64,000 bases of DNA from Oxynema aestuarii AP17 (GTDB lineage: Bacteria; Cyanobacteriota; Cyanobacteriia; Cyanobacteriales; Laspinemataceae). Shown here piece by piece: positions 44,549-53,757 of the stretch. The position numbers and the translations under genes are program-made. Location: positions 6,067,299 to 6,131,298 of the forward strand of contig NZ_CP051167.1 of the NCBI RefSeq assembly GCF_012295525.1, written 5' to 3'. The notes beneath the pieces are model-generated. The model was not told the origin of the DNA and did no database searches. It worked only from the letters and a program-made list of their open reading frames with translations. Every line of letters begins with the position of its first letter. Position 1 is the stretch's first letter.

Positions 44549-44588
44549 CCCAAAAAAACACTGACCTCAAAGACACCAATGAGGTCAG
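44549..44588 (-). terminator. Orphan minus-strand terminator
   Basis: CTGACCTCA (44561-44569) pairs with TGAGGTCAG (44580-44588) around a 10-nt loop. On the minus strand the stem is followed by TGTTTTTTTGGG, an intrinsic-terminator layout. No minus-strand gene lies to its right, so it may be the tail of a lost gene or insulate the NACHT locus. Confidence 0.6.
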
Positions 44589-44590
44589 TG

Positions 44591-44815
44591 ATGGACGAGG
44601 TACAAGATAAATTCAAACAACGGGAAGCGTTGGAGAATGCTTATAGCAATTTTGTTGAACCGCATGTTAATCGGTTGATTGAGGTTAAGCTGGATGCAGC
44701 AAGTATTAGTCCTGTTAATCCTGTCTTTCCGATTTGTTTTTATTCGGTGTCGATCTGGCTGTTATTGACTGGTGTTTATTGTCTGTCAACTCGTTTGCGG
44801 ATGACTCGGAAATAG
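44591..44815 (+). CDS. Possible small membrane protein or gene fragment
   Basis: A 74-residue frame from ATG 44591 with GAGG 6 nt upstream: MDEVQDKFKQREALENAYSN, a helical first half, then a hydrophobic stretch FPICFYSVSIWLLLTGVYCL near the end. The N-terminal half looks protein-like; the hydrophobic end could be an out-of-family tail caused by a frameshift. It overlaps nothing and faces a 790-bp gap. Family unknown. Confidence 0.3.
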   Translation: MDEVQDKFKQREALENAYSNFVEPHVNRLIEVKLDAASISPVNPVFPICFYSVSIWLLLTGVYCLSTRLRMTRK

Positions 44816-45001
44816 TCATATCGAATTGATAGTCATCCTTGGTTTGTTGGAAGAATCAACGGATAGAATTTCAACCCAATTGTGGAGGGAGTTCAGTCCG
44901 AGATCGGCGGGTGAATTTTTCTCAAGAAAATGAACGTTTACAGCTTTTTCCTCTGCTATGCAAGTATGCAAGATATTTAGATCTCCCTAAATCCCCCTAA
45001 A

Positions 45002-45125
45002 TCCCCCTTAAAAAGGGGGACTTTGCTGGTTCCCTCTGAAATCTCCCCTTCGCCCATCCCCCCAACCCCCCTTTCAAAGGGGGGATGGGGGGATGGGGGG
45101 ATGGGGGATGGGGGGATAGGGGGAT
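45002..45125. repeat. Palindromes and GGGGGAT-type tandem repeats
   Basis: Two palindromes (TCCCCCTT / AAGGGGGA at 45002-45020; CCCCCCTTT-C-AAAGGGGGG at 45066-45084) run into a tandem array of GGGGGGAT-like 7-8-mers to 45125. This matches the short tandem repeats common in filamentous cyanobacteria. Confidence 0.75.
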
Positions 45126-45178
45126 CGGTACTGTGCCTCATCAGACGCCCGAGTGCTGTAAAAGAGTGAATTGACTCC

Positions 45179-45314
45179 CTAAGAAGTTGCTTTTTTAAAA
45201 TGCAAAGGAGTAAGGCGGTGAGTCGGAGGAGTTCCCTGTCGAAAATCTGATTTGATGGTGTTTTTAGGGGAATTACTGGCTTGACTGATGTTGTTTAAAT
45301 ATCTAACGACTTAG
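45179..45314. mobile_element. MITE-like element, copy B
   Basis: A 136-bp relative of the element at 9784-9920: shared blocks include TTTAAAATGCA(A/T)AGGAGTAA, TGGTG(C/T)TTTTAGG and GTTTAAAT(G/A)TCTAAC. The ends CTAAG...CTTAG form an imperfect inverted repeat. It is diverged from copy A, so both are old insertions. Confidence 0.5.
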
Positions 45315-45368
45315 GATGGCTATTTAATAGCTTTTTAATAAAGAAATCATTGTTGCTGGAAAGGCGAT

Positions 45369-45420
45369 CGCCCCTACTATCCGCCCCTACTATCCGCCCC
45401 TACTATCCGCCTCTACTATC
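45369..45420. repeat. 13-bp tandem array, four units
   Basis: CGCCCCTACTATC repeated four times in succession (the last unit has one change). The array lies about 190 nt upstream of the alpha-2-macroglobulin gene. Confidence 0.9.
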
Positions 45421-45605
45421 TCCTGTATAGGATTAAGAAATTCTACAAAATCCGGAGGAGTTGAAAAATATTTGTTTAAATTGCAGATGTACCCGTGCGT
45501 GCTGGACTGGGGGGATCGCCAAATTGGGAGGCTCGGTACGCTCAAATGCTTGCATTGAAACAGTTACGGGTTGTCCGTCCGTGAATTAGCCGACGATTTA
45601 AAATC

Positions 45606-48600
45606 ATGCATATTATTCGGAAAACTTGGAAATGGTTTCTCCTGGGTTTTCTCGCCGCGATTGGAATTGCGGCGTGTGGAGTTTTTAATCCGGGGGCGCA
45701 AGTCGAACAACTGCCCTCGGTAGCGCCTTTAGAAACGCCCAAACCCCCCGCTTGGATTGAAGAAATCAGTCCGACAGGAGAAGCGGAGAATTTAGCACAA
45801 ATTCGCATTCGCTTTCAAAATCCGGTGATTCCGATCGCAAGTTTGGATTCGCCGAATCGAGAAGAGAAATTAACATACTTTGAAATTACACCTCAATTAC
45901 CCGGTGAATTTCGCTTTTTAACTCCTCGAATGGTGGGATTTCAAGCGGCGGAAGCTTTACCGAGTGCAACTCGCATTCAAGTAAAAGTTAAAGCGGGGTT
46001 AGAAGATGTCAATCAAAATCGACTGGGGCAAGATCTCGCCTGGACTTTTACGACGAAACCGATACAACTGAGTAATTTACCAACTTCAACTGTTCCTTAT
46101 TCGGAGGATGAAATTCGGGCGATCGCCCTCGAACCCAATTTAGAGTTTACCTCGAATGTAGAACTCGATTTAAGCAGTCTCGAACAACATTTGCGATTTA
46201 TTCCTGAAAATAGCGATCGCGCGATCGCCGCTAGGGTTCGCCAACGAGAAATAGACAGCGATCTCGCGATCGATGAATTCAATAGCGAAGGGCGATCGTG
46301 GCATTACGAATTCACCCCCAAACAACAACTAGAAAAAGCCACAACGTATCGGATCGAATTTGCCGCCGGAATTGAACCGAAACGGGGCAATCTAGCTAGC
46401 GAGAAAGCCTTCTCTAGCGAAGTTCAAACCTATGCCCCCCTAGCCTTTAACGAATTACAATTTTTCGGACAACCGGATGCCGGAGGGGCTTACGGTCGCT
46501 TCGTTCGAGGGGCGGCACAATTACAATTTAATAACGGGTTAAATGCAGATTCTGCTCTCAACAATATCACGATCGCCCCTTCCCCTAAAGACGAACCGCA
46601 AGCCATCCAAGCTTACGACGAAGAAACTTCAATTAACCTCAATCCTTATGCCTTCGAACCGAATACCCGCTATCAAATTACTCTAGGGGCCGACCTCGAA
46701 GACCGCTTCGGACAAAAATTAGGTGAACCCGTTACCGTAACTTACGAAACGGGAGATTTAGCCGCCGACTTTTGGGCGCCCTCCGAGCTCAATATTTTCC
46801 CCGCCGGAACCGACCTCAATCTTAACTTTAGCGCCATTAATTTACCGGATTCCGAATATAAAGCGGTCTATCGAAGGATACGACCGACGGATTTAGTTTA
46901 TGCCGATTCCGCCTATCCGCGAGGGGAAGGCAACGATTTGTTACCCTCGCCGAATACCTGGCAGACCTTTCCTATTTCCGGTCAAAAAAATCAAACGGTT
47001 GAGATTACCGTTCCCGTTCGCGAACAACTGAATGCAGCAACGGGACTGCTGGCGTATGGCGTCCAAGCTAAGACCAATTCTTATCAAGAAAATGGACGAC
47101 AACGCTGGCGAGAAGCAACCTATTATGGACTGGTCGAGTTAACCAATTTAGGCGTATTCGCTCAATGGTTTCCCGAGTCGGGAATTGTCAAAGTCAATCA
47201 TTTAGATGATGGTTCCGCAGCGAGTGGCATTCCGGTTGAAATTTACCAGTCGCGACTGAATAGTAATGCAACAACAACGCCGCAAACTTGCGCGACGGGA
47301 ACGACGGATGCGACGGGGTTTTTACAACTGAATGCGGCGCAAATGCGTCGATGTCGGCAAAGTGCGACGGAAGCCCCGGAATTGTTAGTTATTGCCCGAG
47401 AAAATAGCGATTGGGCGTTTGTTCGTACCTATGCCTATAGTGGGAATTACGGTTATGGATTTTTTGGCGGTTGGTACGAGGATCGACCGCTTTCGCGAGG
47501 GACGATTTTTTCCGATCGCCAACTGTACAAACCCGGCGAAACGGTGGAGTTAACGGGGGTTGCTTCTTATCTGGATAAAGGGGAATTGGTTCTCGATAAA
47601 AATGATGCTTATTCCCTGATTTTGAGAGACCCCGACGGCAACGAAATCGATCTGGGACAACAAACGACCAACGATTTCGGTACGTTTTCCCTCGAAATTC
47701 CTTTAGAGGAAACGCAATCTCTCGGTTACTATACGGTAGAAGCAAAAGCTAACAATGACGCGCAGATTTTCGGTGAGTTCCGAGTGGCTGAATTTAAACC
47801 GCCCAACTTTAAAGTTGAGTTGAGTGTGGATAAACAGGTGGTCGTCGCTAACGAAGGAGTTGAAGTGAAAACTCAAAGCGATTATTTGTTTGGCGCCCCT
47901 GTTTCCGAAGGTCGAGTCACTTACTACGTGACGCGATCGCGCGCCGATTTTAGCCCGAAAGGTTGGGAAAACTATCAATTCGGCCAACAGTGGTTTTGGC
48001 CGGAAGAAGAACCACAAATTAGTCCGGATGTCCTGCAAGAAACTGATAATTTAGACGGGACGGGGTGGGATAGTTTCGGCTTTACGATCGATAAAGATTT
48101 ACCCTATACCACAACTTACCGAGTCGATGCAGAAGTCAGCGACGTTTCTAATCTTTCGGTGGCCAATTCTCAGACAATTACCGCTTTACCCAGCGATCGC
48201 CTCATCGGTTTAAAAACGAATTTCGTCGCCGAAGCGGGGGAAAGTTTTCCGGTGGAAGTGGTGGTTACCGATGCGGACGGGAACGCGATCGCCGGAAACA
48301 ACGTGCGATTGGAACTGCAAAAAATGGACTACAGCCGGGTGACTCGGGTGGTCGAAGGGAGTCGCCAGCAACGCTATCAGGTCGAATATCAAACCCAGGA
48401 CAGCCAAACGGTCAAATCGAGTCGGCAACCCGTCAGCGTCTCGCTGAAAGCCGCAGAGGCCGGGTCTTACCGGATTCGTGCCACTTCGGAGAACGACGAT
48501 CGCGCGGTGACGGACCTGCAACTGTGGGTGACCGGATCCAATGCGGTGGTCTGGGGCGATCGCAGTGACAGTGAGAACTTCCTCGAAGTCAAGTTAGACA

Positions 48601-51323
48601 AAGAGAGTTACCGACCGGGAGAAACGGCGACGGCGTTGATTCAATCTCCCTATCCGGAAGCGGAATTGTATTTCGCCGTAGTACGCGATCGCCCGTTATA
48701 TCAAACGACGGTGAAAGTGAGTGGCGGCGCGCCGGAAGTCCGGTTTAAAGTGACCGAAGATATGCTACCGAATGCTGCGGTGCAGGCGGTGCTCGTTCGC
48801 CAGGGAACGCCGATCGATCGCGTCGAACCCGGCAGCGTCGAAGACCTGGTAAAAGTAGGATTTGCCCCGTTTACGACCAGTTTGGAGGACAAATACCTGC
48901 AAGTCACGGTCGATCCGGTGCGATCGCAACTCGAACCCGGGGCGACGGAAGGGGTACAACTGCAAGTGACCGACCGCGAAGGAAAACCTGTCCGGGCACA
49001 ATTCACGGTGATGGTGGTCAACGAGGCAGTGTTGCAACTGACGGGTTACCGTCCGCCGGATTTGGTCGAGACCGTTTACGCCGAACAGCCGATCGCCACG
49101 CGCTGGGATGACAGCCGTTTTGAGGTAATCTTGCAAGCTTTGGCGTCGCCGTTGGACAAAGGATGGGGCTACGGCGGCGGTTTTTCTGCCGGAATTGGCG
49201 AGACCCGGGTTCGCACCGAATTTAGTCCCCTCGCCTATTACAACGGATCGATCGTCAGCGATCGCCAGGGACGAGCCCGAGTCGATTTTCCCCTTCCCGA
49301 CGACCTGACCACCTGGCGGGTGATGGCGGTGGCGACGACGGAAGACCTGCGCTTCGGCAAGGCGGACAGCACCTTTATCACGACTAAACCCGTGATGGCG
49401 AATCCCCTGTTACCCCAGTTCGCGCGACCCGGCGATCGCTTCCAAGGCGGTCTGGCGGTGACCAATACTACGGGCGATCGCGGCAGGTTGGACATCGAAG
49501 CCGCCGTCAGCCAAAACCTGCAATTTGCCCAAGAGAAGGCGACCCAGACGACCTCGCGACGGGAGAAATTAGACGCGGGAACCCATGCCTATCGCTTCGC
49601 GATCGCCGCAACCGAACTCGGGGAAGGAAACCTCCGCTTTGCGGCCCAACTCAATAACCGGGAAGCGGATGCCTTCGAGGTGCCACTGCCCGTGCTACAA
49701 CTGCCCGTCACGGAAAACGTCGTCGATACGGGAACCACGGGCGATCGCGCCACGATTCCCCTCAATATTGACGAGAAAGTCATGACGGATATCGGCGGCT
49801 TGCAACTCGACCTCGCCAGCACGTTGATTCCCGAAATTACCGCCCCGGCGCGGCGGGTGTTCGACGAACAAACCTTACCCTTTTTAGAACCGACCGCTTC
49901 CCAATTGGCGATCGCCGCCAATTTGCAACAGTTGGGAGAACGATACGCTCAAGCTTTTGCCGAATTCAACCCCAGCCAACAGGCCACTCAAGCGTTAACC
50001 CAGTTGCAAAAACTGCAAACAGCCGACGGCGGTTTTGCCAGTTGGCCCGGTTACCAACGGTCCGACCCGTTTATGAGTGCTTATGCGGCGGAAAGTTTGG
50101 CGAAAGCAAAACAAGCCGGATTTGCCGTCGATGGGGCGATGGTGTCTCAATTGCAGGGGTATTTAAAACAACTGCTGGCGGATCCCGGTCAGTACGACTG
50201 GTGCGATACGGCGAGTTGCAAGGGTCGAATCCGCCTGGGAACGCTGATCGCGCTGTCGGAATTGGGGGAAACCCGCAACGATTTTCTCGCGGAAATTTAC
50301 CAAGGACGGGCGGATCTCGATCGCGCCGGACAAAGTGAGTTGGCGCGCTACTTGCTACAGTTCCCCGAATGGCAACCGGAAGGGCGATCGTTGGCGGACG
50401 AACTGTTCGAGACGGTTTCGGAAACGGCGCGATCGGCGGCGGTCAATTTGCCGCGCGGTTGGAGTTGGCTGAGTGATGCGACGGCCCTGCAGGCGCAAAC
50501 TTTACGCCTGGGTCTCGCCGCCAATACGCGACCGGAGACGATCGATCGCCTGCTGCAAGGCTTGCTCAACTTGCGCCGGAATGGCACTTGGGGCAGTACT
50601 TACGCCAACGCCGAAGCGTTAAATGCACTGGTGGCATACGGCGAAACTCAGCCGACCCCGCCGAATTTCACGGCGACGGTGGTTTTAGGTGGCGAAACCC
50701 TCGATTCGATGCAGTTCCGGGGTTACGAGAATCCCAGCCGCTTTCTGAACGTGGCGATCGATCGCCTCCCGAAAGGGTCGTCCGAGTTAGTGTTGGCGAA
50801 ATCCGGTAGCGGGACGTTGCACTATGTGGTGGACTACAGCTACCGACTGCCCGGAAATCAGCCGGGACGGTTTAACGGGTTGCGCGTCGAACGCCAAATC
50901 AAGCCCGTCGGCGAGGACGAGGCGATCGCCACCTTCGGTCTGGCGCAACCGGACAAGCCTCTGAGTGTGGAGGTCGGACAGGTGTTCGATATCGCCGTGG
51001 AGACGATCTGCGATCGCCCGGTGGATCGGGTGGTGATTACCGACCCCCTCCCCGCCGGATTCGAGGCGATCGATACGAGTTTCCAAACCTCCACCCAAGC
51101 GATGGCGGCGCAAGCGGATAGCTGGGAAATCGGCTATCAGCAGATCTACAAAGATCGGATCGTCGCCTACGCCGACCGTTTGGAACCGGGGTCGTACACG
51201 TTGCACTACCTGGTGCGATCGGTCACCCCCGGTCAGTACGAATGGCCCGGGGCCGAAGTTCATTTACAATATGCCCCCGAAGAGTTCGGGCGATCGGCGT
51301 CTGCGACTTTGGAGGTGAAGTAA
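45606..51323 (+). CDS. Bacterial alpha-2-macroglobulin family lipoprotein
   Basis: A 1905-residue lipoprotein. The leader ends in a lipobox, IGIAAC, with Cys24. Then come an Ig-like N-terminal region, macroglobulin domains (SRGTIFSDRQLYKPGETVEL and GYYTVEAKANNDA are typical MG3/MG4 strands), the central ATTEDLRFGKADSTF A2M block, a helical complement-like domain (YAAESLAKAKQAGFAVDGAM) and a receptor-binding-like end. Where thioester members have CxEQ, this one reads VFDEQTLPFL (Phe near 1419), so the thioester is absent. It probably traps or shields against proteases in the periplasm. It has no adjacent penicillin-binding protein gene. Confidence 0.88.
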   Translation: MHIIRKTWKWFLLGFLAAIGIAACGVFNPGAQVEQLPSVAPLETPKPPAWIEEISPTGEAENLAQIRIRFQNPVIPIASLDSPNREEKLTYFEITPQLPGEFRFLTPRMVGFQAAEALPSATRIQVKVKAGLEDVNQNRLGQDLAWTFTTKPIQLSNLPTSTVPYSEDEIRAIALEPNLEFTSNVELDLSSLEQHLRFIPENSDRAIAARVRQREIDSDLAIDEFNSEGRSWHYEFTPKQQLEKATTYRIEFAAGIEPKRGNLASEKAFSSEVQTYAPLAFNELQFFGQPDAGGAYGRFVRGAAQLQFNNGLNADSALNNITIAPSPKDEPQAIQAYDEETSINLNPYAFEPNTRYQITLGADLEDRFGQKLGEPVTVTYETGDLAADFWAPSELNIFPAGTDLNLNFSAINLPDSEYKAVYRRIRPTDLVYADSAYPRGEGNDLLPSPNTWQTFPISGQKNQTVEITVPVREQLNAATGLLAYGVQAKTNSYQENGRQRWREATYYGLVELTNLGVFAQWFPESGIVKVNHLDDGSAASGIPVEIYQSRLNSNATTTPQTCATGTTDATGFLQLNAAQMRRCRQSATEAPELLVIARENSDWAFVRTYAYSGNYGYGFFGGWYEDRPLSRGTIFSDRQLYKPGETVELTGVASYLDKGELVLDKNDAYSLILRDPDGNEIDLGQQTTNDFGTFSLEIPLEETQSLGYYTVEAKANNDAQIFGEFRVAEFKPPNFKVELSVDKQVVVANEGVEVKTQSDYLFGAPVSEGRVTYYVTRSRADFSPKGWENYQFGQQWFWPEEEPQISPDVLQETDNLDGTGWDSFGFTIDKDLPYTTTYRVDAEVSDVSNLSVANSQTITALPSDRLIGLKTNFVAEAGESFPVEVVVTDADGNAIAGNNVRLELQKMDYSRVTRVVEGSRQQRYQVEYQTQDSQTVKSSRQPVSVSLKAAEAGSYRIRATSENDDRAVTDLQLWVTGSNAVVWGDRSDSENFLEVKLDKESYRPGETATALIQSPYPEAELYFAVVRDRPLYQTTVKVSGGAPEVRFKVTEDMLPNAAVQAVLVRQGTPIDRVEPGSVEDLVKVGFAPFTTSLEDKYLQVTVDPVRSQLEPGATEGVQLQVTDREGKPVRAQFTVMVVNEAVLQLTGYRPPDLVETVYAEQPIATRWDDSRFEVILQALASPLDKGWGYGGGFSAGIGETRVRTEFSPLAYYNGSIVSDRQGRARVDFPLPDDLTTWRVMAVATTEDLRFGKADSTFITTKPVMANPLLPQFARPGDRFQGGLAVTNTTGDRGRLDIEAAVSQNLQFAQEKATQTTSRREKLDAGTHAYRFAIAATELGEGNLRFAAQLNNREADAFEVPLPVLQLPVTENVVDTGTTGDRATIPLNIDEKVMTDIGGLQLDLASTLIPEITAPARRVFDEQTLPFLEPTASQLAIAANLQQLGERYAQAFAEFNPSQQATQALTQLQKLQTADGGFASWPGYQRSDPFMSAYAAESLAKAKQAGFAVDGAMVSQLQGYLKQLLADPGQYDWCDTASCKGRIRLGTLIALSELGETRNDFLAEIYQGRADLDRAGQSELARYLLQFPEWQPEGRSLADELFETVSETARSAAVNLPRGWSWLSDATALQAQTLRLGLAANTRPETIDRLLQGLLNLRRNGTWGSTYANAEALNALVAYGETQPTPPNFTATVVLGGETLDSMQFRGYENPSRFLNVAIDRLPKGSSELVLAKSGSGTLHYVVDYSYRLPGNQPGRFNGLRVERQIKPVGEDEAIATFGLAQPDKPLSVEVGQVFDIAVETICDRPVDRVVITDPLPAGFEAIDTSFQTSTQAMAAQADSWEIGYQQIYKDRIVAYADRLEPGSYTLHYLVRSVTPGQYEWPGAEVHLQYAPEEFGRSASATLEVK

Positions 51324-51340
51324 CACTATAAGCTAGAATT

Positions 51341-51389
51341 AGAGATCGATAGGGTTAAAAATTCAATTTTTACCAACCTATCGATCTCT
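51341..51389. terminator. Long hairpin after the macroglobulin gene
   Basis: AGAGATCGATAGG (51341-51353) pairs perfectly with CCTATCGATCTCT (51377-51389) across a 23-nt AT-rich loop that can itself pair further. It lies 17 nt after the stop and may act as a terminator; it is also reminiscent of a very small inverted-repeat element. Confidence 0.5.
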
Positions 51390-51456
51390 ACAACATCGAA
51401 TAAATTGATTCAATTCTCTCTAGAGTCAAGACGTTAAAGTTTAAAGGAGGTTAATA

Positions 51457-52635
51457 ATGACCTTAGCACCTGTAGAAGAAAGAATGTGGGGTCAATCTTC
51501 CACAAAAACGGCTCATTCTGTTGCCAATAAAGATATAGATTTGAATATAAGATATGAATCGCGCGAGCAAAGAATTCTGACAGAAATAAATCGAGAAAAA
51601 CTACCGAGTTTTGTCGAATCTTTAAAAAAGCCTGGGTATATGGATTTACGACCTTTCTATCAAAGAAGGAAGCGGTGGGATATTAAAAAACAATCACAAC
51701 TAATTGAATCTTTTTTAATTAACATTCCAGTTCCTCCTATCGTTCTCTACGAACAAGACTATAACTGTTATGAAGTCATGGATGGTCAACAAAGAATTAC
51801 GGCGATTCAAGAATTTTATGAAGACAAATTGATTTTAAAAGGATTAGAGTTATGGCCAGAACTCAATGATTTAAATTATTCAAAGCTTCCCAGTAAAATT
51901 AAAGCTGGAATCGATCGCCGTTCGATATCCTCTATTGTCATCATTACTGAATCAACCAAAAATCCGGAAGAAGCGCTATTTTTGAAACAGAAAACTTTTG
52001 AAAGACTCAATACTGGCGGGATTGCTTTAACCCCTCAAGAAGTTAGAAATTGCTTGTATCAAGGCAAATTCAATGAATTACTATTTGAATTATCTAAAAA
52101 TCCAATATTTGTCCGTGCTTGGCAAATTCATGGCGAAGATTCTACTGATTCGCACAACAACAAAACAAGTAAAATGTATGAAAAAATGGAGGATATCGAA
52201 CTCATATTGCGATTTTTTGCACTCAGAAATGTAGAGTATTTTCAAGGCGGAATCAAAAAATTCTTGGATTTATATATGATGAAATCTTTGAATTTTAAAG
52301 ATAATGACATTAATGATTTAAGAAGTATCTTTAATCAAACGATTGAACTAGCTAGTGAAATTTATGGAAACCACTTATTTTGTCCTTACGATCTCGAACA
52401 AAGGACTTGGAAAACTAAACCCTATAAAGCATTTTATGATGCAATTATGGTTGGATTTAGCAAGTATTTAGATTATGCAACGACATGGAAATCAAAAAAA
52501 GAAATTATTGTAGAACAAACTAAGCAAATTTTTACTCAGCCGCAATCTTCTTTATTGATGGGTGGGGGGAAGTCTAAAGCTGAAATACAACAACGCCTTC
52601 AGTTATTTGAAAATTTGCTAACAAATTTGATTTAA
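51457..52635 (+). CDS. DUF262 protein of a DUF262-HEPN module
   Basis: A 392-residue protein with strong AAAGGAGG before the ATG. The DUF262 (GmrSD N-terminal, ParB/Srx-like) domain shows LRPFYQRRKRWDIKKQSQLI, ESFLINIPVPPIVLYEQ and the key DGQQR motif at residues 109-113 (VMDGQQRITAIQEFYE), then ERLNTGGIALTPQEVRNCLY. DUF262 domains bind and hydrolyse nucleotides and occur in type IV restriction enzymes and other phage defences. No DUF1524 HNH domain is fused. The HEPN gene follows 8 nt later. AT-rich compared with its neighbours. Confidence 0.85.
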   Translation: MTLAPVEERMWGQSSTKTAHSVANKDIDLNIRYESREQRILTEINREKLPSFVESLKKPGYMDLRPFYQRRKRWDIKKQSQLIESFLINIPVPPIVLYEQDYNCYEVMDGQQRITAIQEFYEDKLILKGLELWPELNDLNYSKLPSKIKAGIDRRSISSIVIITESTKNPEEALFLKQKTFERLNTGGIALTPQEVRNCLYQGKFNELLFELSKNPIFVRAWQIHGEDSTDSHNNKTSKMYEKMEDIELILRFFALRNVEYFQGGIKKFLDLYMMKSLNFKDNDINDLRSIFNQTIELASEIYGNHLFCPYDLEQRTWKTKPYKAFYDAIMVGFSKYLDYATTWKSKKEIIVEQTKQIFTQPQSSLLMGGGKSKAEIQQRLQLFENLLTNLI

Positions 52636-52642
52636 TGTTCTG

Positions 52643-53713
52643 ATGTACGATTGGCTGATAAAAGATTTAAAAGTAAATACTTCTACGATTCGTCAAATCC
52701 TGAAAACTCACCAGCATCTAATTAGATTAATTTCTAACTCTTCTCAATATAAGCAAATCGAACTTTTAGATTTAGATCGGTTAATTGATGAGAGTCCGGA
52801 TAGAACTGCTTGGCGATTACACGATCATTGTTCTGCAATTCTTCGTCTTTATGCATTATACGAACAATTTGTTGAATCTCTCATTAAAGAGTGGTTGCAA
52901 TTTCTTCCGGAAAATATTCCCAATTACTTAGAATTAGATGAAAAAATACGCAACACGCATCGAGACGGAGTGGGACAATTACTTCTAAACATCCAAAAAA
53001 ATAGATTTGAACATTTATCAATAGAAACTGTTGTTAAGGGTTTATTCTGCGGAGTCTCAAATCAGGGAAAATACGAATTACTTCCTGATGCTTTTTTATT
53101 ACAAGATCGAAATTTGCGGAAAGAAATTTTAGAAACCGTATTTTCTAATGTTGGCATTTCCAATGCTTGGTCTTGGGTTGTAAAACACAAAGATGTTAAG
53201 CTCTTCTTTGAAGAAGAGATAGGAAAACAAAACACTGCTGAAGCAGAACTTAATCAATTTATTACCTATCGCAATGAAGCGGCTCATGGAAAAAGTATAG
53301 ATCGATTTTTGTCATACAAAGAGTTATTACAGTTGACCGATTTTGTCGATGCTTTATGTCAAGCATTGTTTGAATTATTAATCTGTCAAGCGATCTTGGT
53401 TAAAGTTAATGTAGGTCATTATAAAAGAATTGGTAAAATAACAGAATATTTTAAGAAGCCACAAGCAGCGATCGCTCAAGTTTGCTCGAAAGATAGCTCA
53501 GTAGATTTATTTGTAGGACAAAACGATCTAGTTGTTATGAATCAAGAGAGTTCATCCTGTTACTGGGTTGAAATTACCAGTCTTCGCATAAATGATTTAC
53601 CTAAAGATCGCGTTAATATACAGTCAGAAATGATAGAAGTTGGGATGCAATTTAATAAGCCAGTCAAACAAGGATTATTTCTGTATGCCAAAAGTAGTGA
53701 CCTGTCCATCTAA
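52643..53713 (+). CDS. HEPN-domain protein (MAE_28990/MAE_18760 type), probable RNase
   Basis: A 356-residue protein directly behind the DUF262 gene. The HEPN active-site motif Rx4H is RNEAAH (Arg210, His215) in an otherwise helical N-terminal region (LRLYALYEQFVESLIKEWLQ). The C-terminal 100 residues are beta-rich (GKITEYFKKPQAAIAQVCSK, SSCYWVEITSLRINDL). HEPN domains with Rx4-6H are metal-independent RNases in toxins and abortive infection; the MAE_28990 group is known next to DUF262 genes. An RNase effector controlled by the DUF262 partner is inferred. Confidence 0.75.
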   Translation: MYDWLIKDLKVNTSTIRQILKTHQHLIRLISNSSQYKQIELLDLDRLIDESPDRTAWRLHDHCSAILRLYALYEQFVESLIKEWLQFLPENIPNYLELDEKIRNTHRDGVGQLLLNIQKNRFEHLSIETVVKGLFCGVSNQGKYELLPDAFLLQDRNLRKEILETVFSNVGISNAWSWVVKHKDVKLFFEEEIGKQNTAEAELNQFITYRNEAAHGKSIDRFLSYKELLQLTDFVDALCQALFELLICQAILVKVNVGHYKRIGKITEYFKKPQAAIAQVCSKDSSVDLFVGQNDLVVMNQESSSCYWVEITSLRINDLPKDRVNIQSEMIEVGMQFNKPVKQGLFLYAKSSDLSI

Positions 53714-53757
53714 ATTGAAAGAAACTTGATTTTCATCAAAAATAATCATTAACATTA

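Larger units (their letters stand above)
44816..45605. other. 790-bp repeat-rich gap
   Basis: No gene is supported. It contains GC-rich palindromes, G-rich tandem repeats, a MITE-like copy and a 13-bp tandem array, each listed separately. Confidence 0.6.
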
